Notes under the pieces: generated by a model
Databases searched by the model: none
What the model was told of the DNA's origin: nothing
What the model saw: the letters and a program-made list of their open reading frames with translations, nothing else
Translations under genes and position numbers: made by a program
Shown: positions 26,169 through 36,303 of the stretch, piece after piece
Layout: the number at the start of each line of letters is the position of its first letter
How positions within the stretch are numbered: the stretch's first letter is position 1
Assembly: GCA_963843755.1 (NCBI GenBank)
Contig: CAWJLS010000001.1
Span: 157,385-221,384, forward strand
Length of the DNA stretch: 64,000 nucleotides
Direction of reading: 5' to 3'
Source: CAWJLS01 sp963843755
GTDB taxonomy: Bacteria; Acidobacteriota; Thermoanaerobaculia; Multivoradales; DATKCC01

Positions 26169-29100
26169 TCAGCCGGTCGGCCGGCCGTAGCGCTCGCGCA
26201 CGCTTCCCTGGCCGAGCACCTCTTCCACCTGGGCCTTGAGCGCGTCGTTCGGGCCGCACGGTGTAGGCCTCGCCCGGGTTGATGCGCACCTTGCGCGGCC
26301 CGAGCTTGAGCTCGAGGGTCACCGGGATCTTGCCGTGGTGCTCGAGCAGGATCTCGCGCAGCTTGCGCAGCAGCGACTCGTCGGCGTCGTCCGCCAGGGT
26401 CAGCTCGACGCCGGAGAGGAGCTTGCCGACCGCGCGCTCGAGCGAGGTCATCTCCTCGACGGTCATCTCCTTCTCGCTGCCCCGCTCGCGCACCTCCCCC
26501 TTGACGATCACCACCGCCTCGTCCTCCAGCAGGTGGCCGAACTGCTCGAACTGGTTGGCGAACAGCGTCACCGGCAGGCGGCCGTGGAGGTCTTCGAGGA
26601 CGAAGCGCCCCATCAGGCGCCCCTCGTTCATGCCGCTCTTGATCTTCGCCTGGCGCACCCGGGTGACCAGGCCGCCGAGGGTCACCGGGCCCTGGATCTC
26701 CCCCTCTTCCGCCGTCAGAACCTCGTCGACGGTGTGGGTGATGTGGCGGGAGAGCTCCGCCTCGTGCTCGGAGAGCGGGTTGCCGGTCAGGTAGAAGCCC
26801 AGGGACTCCTTCTCGTAGCTCAGGCGCTCGCGGTCGGGCCACTCCGGGGTCGCCGGATCGGGCGAGGGCTCGAGCGACGGGGTGCCGCCGAACAGGCTCG
26901 ACTGCCCCACCTCGCGGTCCTTCTGGCGCTGGGCCGCCCAGCCGACCACCGGGTCGAGCGCCTCGTAGAGGGCCGAGCGGTGGACGCCCAGGCTGTCGAA
27001 GCAGCCGGCCTTGATCAGGCTCTCGAACACCTTGTGGTTGAGCTGCTTGAGGTCCACCTCGGAGGCGAAGTGGGCCAGGCTCTCGAACGCCCCGACGCCG
27101 TTGCGCGCCGCGATGATCGCCTCGACGGCGCCCTCCCCCACCCCTTTGACCGCGCCGAGGCCGAAGCGCACGGTCTCACCGAGGACCGTGAACGACCAGC
27201 CGCTCTGGTTGATGTCCGGCGGCAGGACGTCGATCCCCATGGCCTGGCACTCGCGGATGTACTTCGACACCGCGTCCGAGGAGGAGAGCTCGGAGTTGAG
27301 CATCGCCGCCATGAAGGCGACCGGGTGGTGCCCCTTGAGCCAGGCGGTCTTGTAGGCGAGCATGGCGTAGGCCACGCTGTGGCTCTTGTTGAAGCCGTAG
27401 CCGGCGAACGGCTCGATGTACTCCCACAGCTCCTTGGCCTTGGAGCGGTCCTTGCCGCGGGCCTCGGCGCCGTCGAGGAACAGGCCCTTCTGCTCCTCCA
27501 TGACCTCGAGCTTCTTCTTGCCCATGGCCTTGCGCAGCACGTCCGCCTGGGCCATGGTGAACCCGGCCACGGCGACGGCGATCTGCATGACCTGCTCCTG
27601 GTAGACGATGATGCCGTACGTCTCCTCCAGGATCGTCTCGGTCTCGGGCAGGATGTAGGCGACCCGCTTCTTGCCCTGCTTGCGCAGGATGTACTCGTCG
27701 ACCATGCCGACCGACAGGGCGCCCGGCCGGTAGAGGGCGTTGAACGCGGCCAGGTCCTCGAACTTCGACGGCAGGGCGCGGCGCAGCAGGTCCTTCATCC
27801 CCCGCGACTCGAACTGGAAGATGCCGTTGGTGCGCCCCTCGCAGAACAGGCGATAGACCTCCGGGTCGTCGAGCGGGATGCGGTCGAAGTCGATCTCCTC
27901 GCCCGCCTGGCGGACGAACCGCAAGGTGTCGTCGATCACCGTCAGGGTGCGCAGGCCGAGGAAATCCATCTTCAGCAGGCCCAGCCCTTCGACCACGTCC
28001 TTGTCCCACTGGGTGGTGACGGTCTCGTCGTCGCCCTTCTTGACCTTGTAGAGCGGCACCAGCTCTTCGAGCGGCTGGGGGGTGATGACGACGCCCGCGG
28101 CGTGGACGGAGGCGTGGCGGGTCAGACCTTCGAGGCGGCTGCCGATCTGGACGATCTTGGCCACCTCCGGGTCCTGCGCGACCTCCTCCTTGAGCTTGGG
28201 CACGTCGCGCGCCGCCTCGGCGAGCGACTTGGTCATGTCCGGCACCAGCTTGGCGATCCGGTCGACCTTGGAGTACGGGAGACCCAGCACGCGGCCGACG
28301 TCGCGGATCACCGCCTTGGCCGCCAGGGTCCCGAAGGTGATGATCTGGGCCACGTGGTCGCGGCCGTACTTCTCCGCCACGTAGTTGATCACCTCGCCCC
28401 GGCGGCGCATGCAGAAGTCGATGTCGATGTCGGGCATCGAGATCCGGTCGGGGTTCAGGAAGCGCTCGAACAGCAGGTCGTACTCGAGCGGGTCGATGTC
28501 GGTGATCCCGAGCGAATAGGAGACCAGCGAGCCGGCGGCCGAGCCTCGCCCCGGGCCGACCGGGATGCCCCGCTCCCGCGAGTAGCGGATGAAGTCCCAG
28601 ACCACCAGGAAGTAGCCGGGGAAGCCCATCTTCCGGATGATCTCGATCTCTTTGTCCAGCCGCTCCCAGTAGGTGTCCGTCCCCAGGTTGGCGAGCGCCC
28701 GCGAGCCCCGCCGCGCAAGCTGGGCGAGGCGCTGCTCGAGCCCCTCCCGTGCGACCTTTTCGAAGTAGGACTCGAGCGTCTCCCCCGCCGGCACCGGGAA
28801 CTCCGGCAGGTGGAAGGTGCCGGTGTCGATCTCCAGGTTGCAGCGCTCGGCGATCAGGGCGGTGTTCTCGATCGCTTTCCGGTCGTCGGGAAAGAGCGCG
28901 TGCATCTCCGCCGCGCTCTTCAGGTAGAAGTTGTTCGAGTAGTACTTGAGACGGTCCGGGTCGGAGAGCAGGCGCTGGGTGCCGATGCACAGCAGCACGT
29001 CGTGCGCCTCGGCGTCCCCCTCCCGGAGGTAGTGGCAGTCGTTCGAGACCACCATCGGCGCACCGAGGCGGTGGGCGATCCGGCGGATCACCTCGTTGGC

Positions 29101-29656
29101 CTGGTGCTGCTCCGGGATGCCGTGGTCCTGGAGCTCCAGGTAGAAGTTGCCCTGGCCGAAGACGTCCAGGTACTGGCGGGCCTTGGCCTCGGCGTCCTGC
29201 TCCCGGTTGGCCAGGATGCGCTGGTTGACCTCCCCCTTGAGGCAGGCGGACAGGCCGATCAGCCCCTCCGCGTGGCGGGCGAGCAGGTCGTGGTCGATCC
29301 GCGGCTTGTAGTAGAAGCCCTCGAGATAGGCCCGCGAAGTCAGCTTCAGCAGGTTCTTGTAGCCGGTCTCGTTCCGCGCCAGCAGCACCAGGTGGTTGTT
29401 GTCGCCGTCCGACGCCAGCTTGCGGTCGGTCATGTGGCCGGGCGTGATGTACGCCTCGACCCCGATGATCGGCTTGACCCCGGCCTTCGCGTGCCTTCTG
29501 GTAGAACTCGATGGCGCCGAACATGTTGCCGTGATCGGTCAGCGCCATGGCCGGCATGCCCTGGTCCTTGGCGGCGGCGATCACGTCGTCGAGGCGGTTG
29601 GCGCCGTCGAGCAGGCTGAACTGGCTGTGCAGATGGAGGTGGACGAAGTCCGACAT
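26169..29656 (-). CDS. dnaE: DNA polymerase III alpha subunit, with two apparent frameshifts
   Basis: About 1,161 aa when corrected, the normal DnaE length. The N-terminal PHP domain begins FVHLHLHSQFSLLDGANRL. The palm has the catalytic PDIDIDFCMRRR (counterpart of the E. coli Asp pair) and GPGRGSAAGSLVSY. The C-terminal part holds the OB fold (GPVTLGGLVTRVRQAK). Near 29488 the frame changes between FYQKAR and KAGVKPIIGVEAY. Near 26250 it changes between EAYTVRP and NDALKAQVEEVLGQG. Both fit one extra G. An unbroken reading gives only an 1140-aa frame with a false tail or an 826-aa frame with a false end. The gene is essential, so sequencing indels are more likely than inactivation. Confidence 0.9.
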
Positions 29657-29703
29657 CGGCTCCTCGGGGGGTCGGCGCGGCGGCGCGCGCGGACCGGTGA
29701 GTG

Positions 29704-30285
29704 TCAGCCCCCCTCGCGAGGGGCGCTCGACGCAACCTGCGCTCGTTCTTCCGACATTCTACTCGCCTGGTAGATGTAGAACAGGCCGGACGAGACCGTG
29801 AACAGCGCCGTCGCGTAGATGCCGACGATCGCCACGGTCTCCGAGGCCGGCCAGCCGCGAGCGAGCAGCACCAGGCCGACGGTGACGAGCTGCACGGCGG
29901 TCGAGACCTTGCCGATCGCCGCCGGCCGAAAGCTCGTGATGTGGAGCGCCAGGTAGAGCACCAGGGCGACCACCACGATCAGCACGTCGCGGGCGATCAC
30001 CAGGATCGACACCCAGATCGGGATCGCCAGCCCGCCGCTCGACGGCGGGATCGCCAGCATGACGTAGGCGGAGACCAGCAGCAGCTTGTCCGCCATCGGG
30101 TCGAGGTAGGTCCCCAGGTGGGACTTCTGGTTCCAGAAGCGGGCGATGAAGCCGTCGAGGGCGTCGGTCAGGCCGGCGATCAGGAAGATCCCCAGCGCCC
30201 GGCCGGGATGGTCGTCGACCAGGGTGATGATGAACAGGGGGATCAGCCCCATTCGGAAGATGGAGAGGAGGTTCGGGATCGTCAC
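29704..30285 (-). CDS. pgsA: CDP-alcohol phosphatidyltransferase (probable phosphatidylglycerophosphate synthase)
   Basis: 193 aa with several membrane helices and the full CDP-alcohol phosphotransferase signature DGFIARFWNQKSHLGTYLDPMADK (DGX2ARX8GX3DX3D pattern). It transfers a phosphatidyl group from CDP-diacylglycerol to glycerol-3-phosphate in the inner membrane. Size and start (TIPNLLSIFRMGLIPLF) favour PgsA over cardiolipin or phosphatidylserine synthase, but these are hard to separate by eye. The GTG start overlaps the preceding lipoprotein stop by 4 nt. Confidence 0.82.
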   Translation of the reverse strand: MTIPNLLSIFRMGLIPLFIITLVDDHPGRALGIFLIAGLTDALDGFIARFWNQKSHLGTYLDPMADKLLLVSAYVMLAIPPSSGGLAIPIWVSILVIARDVLIVVVALVLYLALHITSFRPAAIGKVSTAVQLVTVGLVLLARGWPASETVAIVGIYATALFTVSSGLFYIYQASRMSEERAQVASSAPREGG

Positions 30286-31634
30286 GGCGTCGCTGCGGGC
30301 TCGGGGGACAAGAGCTCCACCGTCCGCCGGATCAGGTCCAGGGCCTCACTCCCCGAGAGCGTCGCCCCCGGCAGACAGTCCGCCGGCGCGAGCACGATCC
30401 GACAGCGCGCCGAGGCGACGCACACCGCGTCGGCCGTCGGCTGACGTCCGAGGGGAGCGCCGCGCAGGCAGGCCGCCCCCGGGCCGAAGGTCTCGATCGC
30501 CCGGAGCAACGCCTCGAGGGCGTCGACCCGGCGCACCGGCCGGTCCGGCGAGAAGGTGTGGAGAGTCGGATCGACCTCCATCAGCTCCAGGTTGACCACC
30601 CGGGCGATCTCTTCCCGAAACGGGTGCTCCAGGATGTCGGCGGCGATCCGGCCGGTGCCGCGGCGGGTGGAGCGCACCTGGGGGATCAGCCAGTGCACCA
30701 GGACCGCGAACTGTCCGCGGGTCAGCTCCGGGCTGCCGGCGATCTCCTGGACCTCCGACGGCAGGAGCTGGAGACGCCAGCGGAACTTGGCCGCCTCGAG
30801 GGCGTCCTGGATCGTCTGATCGGCCGGATGCTGTCCGGCCAGCTCGCGCAGCATGCGCAGGCCGGCGGTCGCATCGCCCACCTCCAGCTCGAGCTCCGCG
30901 CGGCGCACGGCGAGCCCGGTGCGGTCGGGATGGCGCTCGCTCAGCGCGCTCAGCGCCTCGAGCTCGGCCCGCGGATCGTGGCGGGCGAGAGCCACACGGC
31001 GCATCGCCTCGAGCGTGGCCTCCGCGTCCGGAGCCCAGCCCCGGAGCCGCTCGAGCGCGGCCGCGGCCTGCTCGACGCGGCCTCGCTCCAGGGCGTCGTC
31101 GACCCTGCGGCCGACGATCTCGAGCGCTCGCGGCTCGAGCACGGCGGCGCGCTGACCGGCCGCGGGCACCTGCTGCGCGATGGCCCGGTAGGCCTCGTAG
31201 GCCCGCGGGATCTCGTCGCCGCGCTCGGCGGCGCGCCCCAGGACGAGCTGGGCCGCCGTGTAACCGGGCAGCTCGGCGACCACCGGCACCAGCCGGTCGA
31301 CCGCGTCCCGCGGCTCGCCGGCCAGCAGCTCCGCCTCCGCCGCCAGCACGGCGGCGGGATGGAGCCCCGGATCGTCGCTCAGGAGACCGGCGGCGGTCGC
31401 GGCGGCCGCGGTGGTGTCGCCGGTCTCGGCGAGGGTCGCGTAGGCCGCCCGGACCTCCTGGGCGAAGCCTGAGGCCGGAACCAGCGGATAGCCCTGGAGC
31501 GGATCGACGAGGAACGGCCGGTCGGCGCTCGGCACGCCGGCCATCGGCCCCGTCTCGGGTCCAGGCGGCATCGGCCGGGGGCCCGAGGAACAGGCCCCCA
31601 GCAACAGCGCCGCCACGGCCCAACCGAGGGCCAT
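30282..31634 (-). CDS. Lipoprotein with helical repeats and SLH-like C-terminus
   Basis: 450 aa from the ATG at 31634, which opens a lipoprotein signal (MALGWAVAALLLGACSS, lipobox LGAC). Residues about 55-320 are TPR-like helical pairs rich in Ala, Leu and Glu. A region around LTRGQFAVLVHWLIPQVR and TFSPDRPVRRVDALEALLRAIE resembles S-layer-homology or peptidoglycan-associated segments. It is likely outer-membrane or periplasmic, with a scaffold role. The open frame runs far upstream across hfq, which is rejected because the signal peptide fixes the start. It is coupled to pgsA by GTGA. Confidence 0.75.
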   Translation of the reverse strand: MALGWAVAALLLGACSSGPRPMPPGPETGPMAGVPSADRPFLVDPLQGYPLVPASGFAQEVRAAYATLAETGDTTAAAATAAGLLSDDPGLHPAAVLAAEAELLAGEPRDAVDRLVPVVAELPGYTAAQLVLGRAAERGDEIPRAYEAYRAIAQQVPAAGQRAAVLEPRALEIVGRRVDDALERGRVEQAAAALERLRGWAPDAEATLEAMRRVALARHDPRAELEALSALSERHPDRTGLAVRRAELELEVGDATAGLRMLRELAGQHPADQTIQDALEAAKFRWRLQLLPSEVQEIAGSPELTRGQFAVLVHWLIPQVRSTRRGTGRIAADILEHPFREEIARVVNLELMEVDPTLHTFSPDRPVRRVDALEALLRAIETFGPGAACLRGAPLGRQPTADAVCVASARCRIVLAPADCLPGATLSGSEALDLIRRTVELLSPEPAATP

Positions 31635-31689
31635 CAGGCGGCGCGCAGTCCTACGCGGAGCGCTCCCGGGGGTGACCCGGGAGGCGGGG

Positions 31690-31920
31690 TCAGCCCTCGT
31701 CGCCGGACCCCTCCGGGCCGGCTGTCGTGATCGTAGAGATGGCATGCTTGTAGACGAGGATCTCCTTTCCCTTCGATTCGATGACCACCGCGAATCGATC
31801 GAACCGCTTGAGCTTGCCGACCAGGTGCCGCCCGGTGACCAGCTCCACGTGCATGTTCTGAGCCTCCTTGAGATTTTGGAACAGGAAGCCGTCTTGAATA
31901 TTGATGTTGTGCTTTCCCAT
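31690..31920 (-). CDS. hfq: RNA chaperone Hfq
   Basis: 76 aa. The Sm1 motif region (NIQDGFLFQNLKEAQNMHVELVTGRHLVGKLKRFDRFAVVI) and the Sm2 motif YKHAISTI are both present. The C-terminal tail is short and acidic. Hfq forms a hexameric ring that pairs small RNAs with mRNAs. It lies 18 nt after miaA, the classic miaA-hfq order. Its codon use is noticeably less GC-rich than that of its neighbours. Confidence 0.92.
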   Translation of the reverse strand: MGKHNINIQDGFLFQNLKEAQNMHVELVTGRHLVGKLKRFDRFAVVIESKGKEILVYKHAISTITTAGPEGSGDEG

Positions 31921-31938
31921 CGATCCCCCCGAACGAAT

Positions 31939-32910
31939 TCAGCGCCTGAACGAAGAACAGAGCTCGACGACCGGCGTCGCATCCTGCGCGACCTCCCGGG
32001 CGTCGAACCAGTGAATACCCGGCTCTCTGCGAAACCAGGTCAACTGGCGCTTCGCGTAGCGACGCGTAGCACGTACGGTCTCCTCGACAGCCCAGTCCAT
32101 GGAGCACTCCTCGTGGAGATACCGCACGATCTGACGATAACCGATGGCCTGGAACGCTGGAAGTGCGGGCGAGAGACCCCGGGCGAGAAGCGTCGCGACC
32201 TCGTCGGCCCAACCCTGCTTCACCATCCGGGCCACCCTGTGTTGAATCGCATCGTACAAGACGCTACGAGGAAGCGTCAATCCGACCCGTATCGCGTCGA
32301 GACGCCTCTCGCCGTAAGGCTCCCGATCGATCCACTCCGACAACGGCACGCCGGTCGAGCGCGCGACCTCCAGGGCGCGGAGGATTCGCTGCGTGTCGCC
32401 GCGGCCGAGCCGGGCCGCGGTCGGCGGGTCGACGCGCTCCAGCTCCTCGAACAGGCTGTCCAGACCGTCGTCGTCCAGACGCCCGCGGAGCTCTCGCCGG
32501 ACCGACGGATCGCTCTGCGGGATCGGGCTGATGCCGTCGAGCAGGGCGCGCAGGTAGAGGCCGCTGCCGCCGACCACGATCGGCCGCCGTCCCCGGTCGC
32601 GAATGGCCGCGATCGCTTGGCGGGCGCGCCGGGCGAACTCCCCTGCCGAGTAGCGCTCCTCCGGCTCCAGGACGTCGACCAGGTGGTGCGGCACCCGGCG
32701 CAGCTCGTCCGGCGTCGGCTTGGCGGTCCCCAGGTCGAAGCCCCGGTAGACCTGGAGCGCGTCGGCGTTGATGATCTCCCCGCCCTCGGCCAGGCGCTCC
32801 GCCAGCACCAGCCCGAGGGCGCTCTTGCCGACGGCGGTCGGCCCGACGAGGACGACGAGGGGCGGGTGCCGGGGATCGGACATGAACGAGAGAGTATCCC
32901 GGCGAGTCAT
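31939..32910 (-). CDS. miaA: tRNA dimethylallyltransferase MiaA
   Basis: 323 aa from the ATG that overlaps the comEC stop (ATGA); an ATG at 32883 (MSDPRHPPL) gives 314 aa and is equally plausible. The P-loop is GPTAVGKS (23-30), followed by NADALQVYRGFDLGTAKP, VVGGSGLYLRALLDG and RRYAKRQLTWFRRE for the tRNA. It adds a dimethylallyl group to A37 of tRNAs that read UNN codons. A frame running to 35457 joins miaA to antisense-like sequence over comEC and is not real. Confidence 0.93.
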   Translation of the reverse strand: MTRRDTLSFMSDPRHPPLVVLVGPTAVGKSALGLVLAERLAEGGEIINADALQVYRGFDLGTAKPTPDELRRVPHHLVDVLEPEERYSAGEFARRARQAIAAIRDRGRRPIVVGGSGLYLRALLDGISPIPQSDPSVRRELRGRLDDDGLDSLFEELERVDPPTAARLGRGDTQRILRALEVARSTGVPLSEWIDREPYGERRLDAIRVGLTLPRSVLYDAIQHRVARMVKQGWADEVATLLARGLSPALPAFQAIGYRQIVRYLHEECSMDWAVEETVRATRRYAKRQLTWFRREPGIHWFDAREVAQDATPVVELCSSFRR

Positions 32911-35465
32911 CGTTTCGGCGCCCCCGGCAGGGCGAGCGTCATGCGGCCGTCCGAACCGATCGAGACCTCGACCATGCCGTCGCGATCTGTCCGCACGATG
33001 CGCACGCCCCGCGCGGCGAGACGGTCGAGGACCACGCCGGCCGGGTGCCCGTAGGGGTTCTTCGCCCCGGCCGAGATCAGCGCGACGCGGGGCGCGGCCG
33101 CCGCCAGGAACGGACCGGTGGTCGAGGTCTTGCTGCCGTGGTGAGCGACCTTGAGCAGATCGCACGGCAAGGCCTCCCCCATCGTCCGCACCAGGGTCCG
33201 CTCGGTGCGCGACTCGATGTCCCCGGTGAGCAGCAGCCGCCGCCCGAACGCCTCGGCCCGCAAGACCAGCGACCGGTCGTTGTCGGACCCACGGGCGCTC
33301 GGCCGGCCGCGACCGTCTCCGGCCGCTCCGTTCGGCACCGGAGCCGGGTGCAGGGAGCGGAGCCGCCACCGTCCGACCGAGAGCACCGCACCCCGCCCCA
33401 CCTCGCGGCGAACGACAGCCCGATCGACCCGCGCGAGCCGCGCCAGGTCCCGGCCGCACCGGCTGTCGCCGATCCCCGGGGCGCTCACCACCTCCCCGAC
33501 GGCCAGGTAACCGGCGATGTCGACCAGCCCGCCGCAGTGGTCCCGGTCGGGGTGACTGACGATCACCGCGTCGAGCCGACGGACCCCGAGCCGTGCGAGG
33601 ACCGGCAACAGTACCCGCCCCCCCAAATCGCCGTAGCGCCACCCACCGCCGTCGACCAAGGCCGCGTGTGGGCCGTCCCGGAGCAGGATCGCGTCGCCCT
33701 GGCCGACGTCGATCATCACCGCGTGCACCGCGCGGGCCGGCCGCGCCTCCGCGCGAGCGCCTCCCGCGGCCGCCATGGCACCCGCTCTCAGCCCGAGAGC
33801 CACCAGGCCGGCAAGGGTCACGGCCGCGACTCCGGGACGGAGCCGCACGGCACGCCGTGCGAGCTGCCGCCAGCCACCTCCGGCACCGCCCAGCAGGACG
33901 AAGAGACCCGCCGCCGTCAGGCCGGCCTCGAGCGCATCCATCGAGACGGGCACGTCGATCCAGGGCCGCGGAGGGATCGCGGCCGGCCAGGCGAACGGTG
34001 CCGCCATCAGGTCGAGCAGCCGGTGGCAGGCGCGGGCCGGACCGGGGGCGACACTGGCTACGGCGACCCAGACCAGGTCGACGGCCAGGGTCAGGCCGGT
34101 CCAGGGCACCGCCGCCAGATTCGCCAGGGGGGCCCACGGCGTCAGCAGCGAGAAGGCGGGCACCGCCCACGGCATCACCCCGAGCTGGGCGCCGACGCTC
34201 GCCGCCACGGCGCGGCGGGCGCCCGTCCCGAGGCGGGTCCGGAGCCGGGCTCCGAGCCGGGACCGGCCTGCCGTGCGGCTCGCCCTGCCGCGGTCGCCCG
34301 TCTCCCTCCCGCCCCGCCAGGCGGCGTCCAGCCGGGGACCGAGGAGCACGATGCCCGCCGTCGCCGCGACGGTCAACTGGAAGCCGACGGACATGAGGCT
34401 CCGCGGATCGGTCAGGCAGAGCCCCGCCGCCGCCACCGCCAGGGCGTTGAGCACCTGCGGCGGCCGCTCGGCGAGCAGCGCCATCGTCGCCAGCCCGGCC
34501 ATGATCGAGGCCCGGAGAAGCGACGCTCGCGGCCCGACCAGGAGCAGGTAGAGAGCGACGCCGGCGAGGCCGAGGGCGAGGCGCGGCACACGGGGCAGGC
34601 CCGCTCCGAGCGCCAGCAGGATGCCGGCGACCAGCCCGACGTGGAGCCCCGAGACCGCCAGCACGTGGGCCAGCCCCAGCCGCCGGAGCCCCTGGCGTAC
34701 CGGCAGCGGGACCCTGGACGCATCCCCCAGGACCAGGGCGCGTGCCAGGGCCGACCCGAGAGGGTGGCTCGCCTCGCCGCCCTCCTCCCGCTCGTTGGGA
34801 CCCGGCGCGCCCCCGAGTCCGTCGGAGGCGGCGTCGATCTGGTCGATCGCCGCCTCCGCCCGGCGCCTGAGGGCGCTCGCCAGCGACGCCACGACGCCCG
34901 CCCCGTTCACGACCGACACCAGCCGCCGGCTCTTCGTGGTCAGCCGCCAACGTCCGGGCGGCAAGGGCGGCACGTTCCCCAGCCCCGGCGCCCGCCGCAG
35001 GAACCCGCGCACCCGCAGCCGGCTGCCCAGAGGCGGTGGCGGCCCGGCGCCCGGCAGCCGGAGCGTCGCTTCCCGAGTCCGCGTCTCGACCGCCCGCCCC
35101 TGGCGCAGGCGCAGGATGCGTACCGGCGCCGACCAGCCCTCCTCGAGCTCCCGCCAGTGGCCGCTCACCGCGACGACCGCCCGCACCGGCCGCGCCGGAT
35201 CCGGCGCCGACTGCGGCGCCCCGGCGCACGCGCCGACGAGCAGGCCCAGGGCGCCCGCCGCCACGGCCAGGCCCCAGCCCGCGGCGCCAGGCGGCGAGGA
35301 CTTCGAGGATTTCGAGGACTTCGACGGGGCCGCCAGCGCTACCCCGAGCAGCCCGAGGACGACCACCGCCCCGGTCGGCGTCCCCGGCGCCGCCAGCCCC
35401 GCGGTCACCCCGAGGATCGAGGCGAGCGCCGGGAGCAGGGCGGGTGCGCGGCTCCACGTCTCCAT
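32907..35465 (-). CDS. comEC: ComEC/Rec2 DNA internalisation channel
   Basis: 852 aa, of usual size. The N-terminal membrane region and an OB-like domain (ILRLRQGRAVETRTREATLRL) are followed by the competence core (LAHVLAVSGLHVGLVAGILLALG and more helices). The C-terminal metallo-beta-lactamase domain has IDVGQGDAILL, VSHPDRDHCGG and VAHHGSKTS. The protein carries single-stranded DNA into the cytoplasm during transformation, and the lactamase domain is thought to degrade the other strand. Residues about 48-57 are a SKSSKSSKSS tandem repeat (9-nt units). It is coupled to miaA. Confidence 0.9.
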   Translation of the reverse strand: METWSRAPALLPALASILGVTAGLAAPGTPTGAVVVLGLLGVALAAPSKSSKSSKSSPPGAAGWGLAVAAGALGLLVGACAGAPQSAPDPARPVRAVVAVSGHWRELEEGWSAPVRILRLRQGRAVETRTREATLRLPGAGPPPPLGSRLRVRGFLRRAPGLGNVPPLPPGRWRLTTKSRRLVSVVNGAGVVASLASALRRRAEAAIDQIDAASDGLGGAPGPNEREEGGEASHPLGSALARALVLGDASRVPLPVRQGLRRLGLAHVLAVSGLHVGLVAGILLALGAGLPRVPRLALGLAGVALYLLLVGPRASLLRASIMAGLATMALLAERPPQVLNALAVAAAGLCLTDPRSLMSVGFQLTVAATAGIVLLGPRLDAAWRGGRETGDRGRASRTAGRSRLGARLRTRLGTGARRAVAASVGAQLGVMPWAVPAFSLLTPWAPLANLAAVPWTGLTLAVDLVWVAVASVAPGPARACHRLLDLMAAPFAWPAAIPPRPWIDVPVSMDALEAGLTAAGLFVLLGGAGGGWRQLARRAVRLRPGVAAVTLAGLVALGLRAGAMAAAGGARAEARPARAVHAVMIDVGQGDAILLRDGPHAALVDGGGWRYGDLGGRVLLPVLARLGVRRLDAVIVSHPDRDHCGGLVDIAGYLAVGEVVSAPGIGDSRCGRDLARLARVDRAVVRREVGRGAVLSVGRWRLRSLHPAPVPNGAAGDGRGRPSARGSDNDRSLVLRAEAFGRRLLLTGDIESRTERTLVRTMGEALPCDLLKVAHHGSKTSTTGPFLAAAAPRVALISAGAKNPYGHPAGVVLDRLAARGVRIVRTDRDGMVEVSIGSDGRMTLALPGAPKR

Positions 35466-35565
35466 ACCCAGGAGGACGGGAACCGGCCCGGCCGTCGCAC
35501 GGGGGAACGGGAACTGAGAGGAGAGGGGGCGGACGAAGGCGAGCCGGCGGGGCGCGGCCCGTCGT

Positions 35566-36303
35566 TCAGCCTTCGGCTTCGGGCGCGAACAGCGACAGGG
35601 TGGGCAGCGCGTAGAGGCGGCGGACCTTCTGCTCGAGCACCCGCCGCCGGGCCCGGGCGACCTCCTGCTGGGGCACCCGGTCGGCCAGCGACCGGACGGT
35701 CGCCTCCGCCTCGGCCTCGAGCGCCCGCCGCCGGTCCGCGTCGAGACGATCGACCAGCTCCGCGATCACCTCCCGGTCGAGCGCCGCCAGCGCCTCTTCC
35801 ACCGCCCGGGCATCGGCCGGTGCCTCCTCCGGCCCGGCCAGCGCCAGCAGTCGCTCCGCCACCCCGCCCCGTCCCGGCAGGTCGTCCGGCAACGCCGCGC
35901 TCAGCGCCTGGAGGCGGCCCCGCGGGTCGAACGGGGCGACAACCTCCCCGGTCCCGGCCGTCCCGTCCCGGCCGACCGCCGTCAGCTCGCGCAGCTCCTT
36001 CCAGGCGGCGAGGACCGCCCGGTTGCAGTAGCGCAGGGTCGAGACGGTCTTGTCGTCCTCCCGCTCCCGCCGGCGCTCGAAGACCTCCTCCAGCGTCCGG
36101 GTGACGAGATCGAGGGGAATCCCCTGGCGGTGCCACTCTCTCGCCGTCTGCCAGTCCTTGGGCGAGAGCAGCAGCGGCGCGCCCCGCAGGGCGATGAAGA
36201 CCTCCTCGACGCGCTGGAAGTACTGGTGGTCGCTGAGGCTCTCGGCGCCGTCCGGGCCGACCGGATTGGGCGGGCTCCCGTCAGTCCCGTCGGTTGCGCT
36301 CAT
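35566..36303 (-). CDS. Unknown charged cytoplasmic protein
   Basis: 245 aa, rich in Arg, Glu and Ala, with long predicted helices and no signal peptide or membrane segment. The opening DHQYFQRVEEVFIALRGAPLLLSPKDWQTAREWHRQGIPLDLVTRTLEEVF is a compact helical domain. A basic helix ends the protein. I do not recognise the family. The start overlaps the coaX end by 23 nt, and comEC follows after 100 nt, so it sits inside the minus-strand housekeeping operon. Confidence 0.7.
   Translation of the reverse strand: MSATDGTDGSPPNPVGPDGAESLSDHQYFQRVEEVFIALRGAPLLLSPKDWQTAREWHRQGIPLDLVTRTLEEVFERRREREDDKTVSTLRYCNRAVLAAWKELRELTAVGRDGTAGTGEVVAPFDPRGRLQALSAALPDDLPGRGGVAERLLALAGPEEAPADARAVEEALAALDREVIAELVDRLDADRRRALEAEAEATVRSLADRVPQQEVARARRRVLEQKVRRLYALPTLSLFAPEAEG

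Noticed and set aside
26236..29619. A 1127-aa open frame on the plus strand antisense to dnaE
   Set aside because: It is the third-base GC shadow of a real gene, with no family similarity and with the repeated Leu/Val/Asp/Gly pattern typical of antisense high-GC frames. The dnaE sense frames are conserved.
31939..35457. A comEC-miaA fusion frame of 1172 aa
   Set aside because: Only the last 323 residues are MiaA. The rest is out of frame with ComEC, and a normal coupled ATG exists at 32910.
33045..36104. A 1019-aa plus-strand open frame over comEC and the unknown gene
   Set aside because: It is a codon shadow with a proline/arginine-rich product; the comEC and minus-strand frames are the conserved ones.
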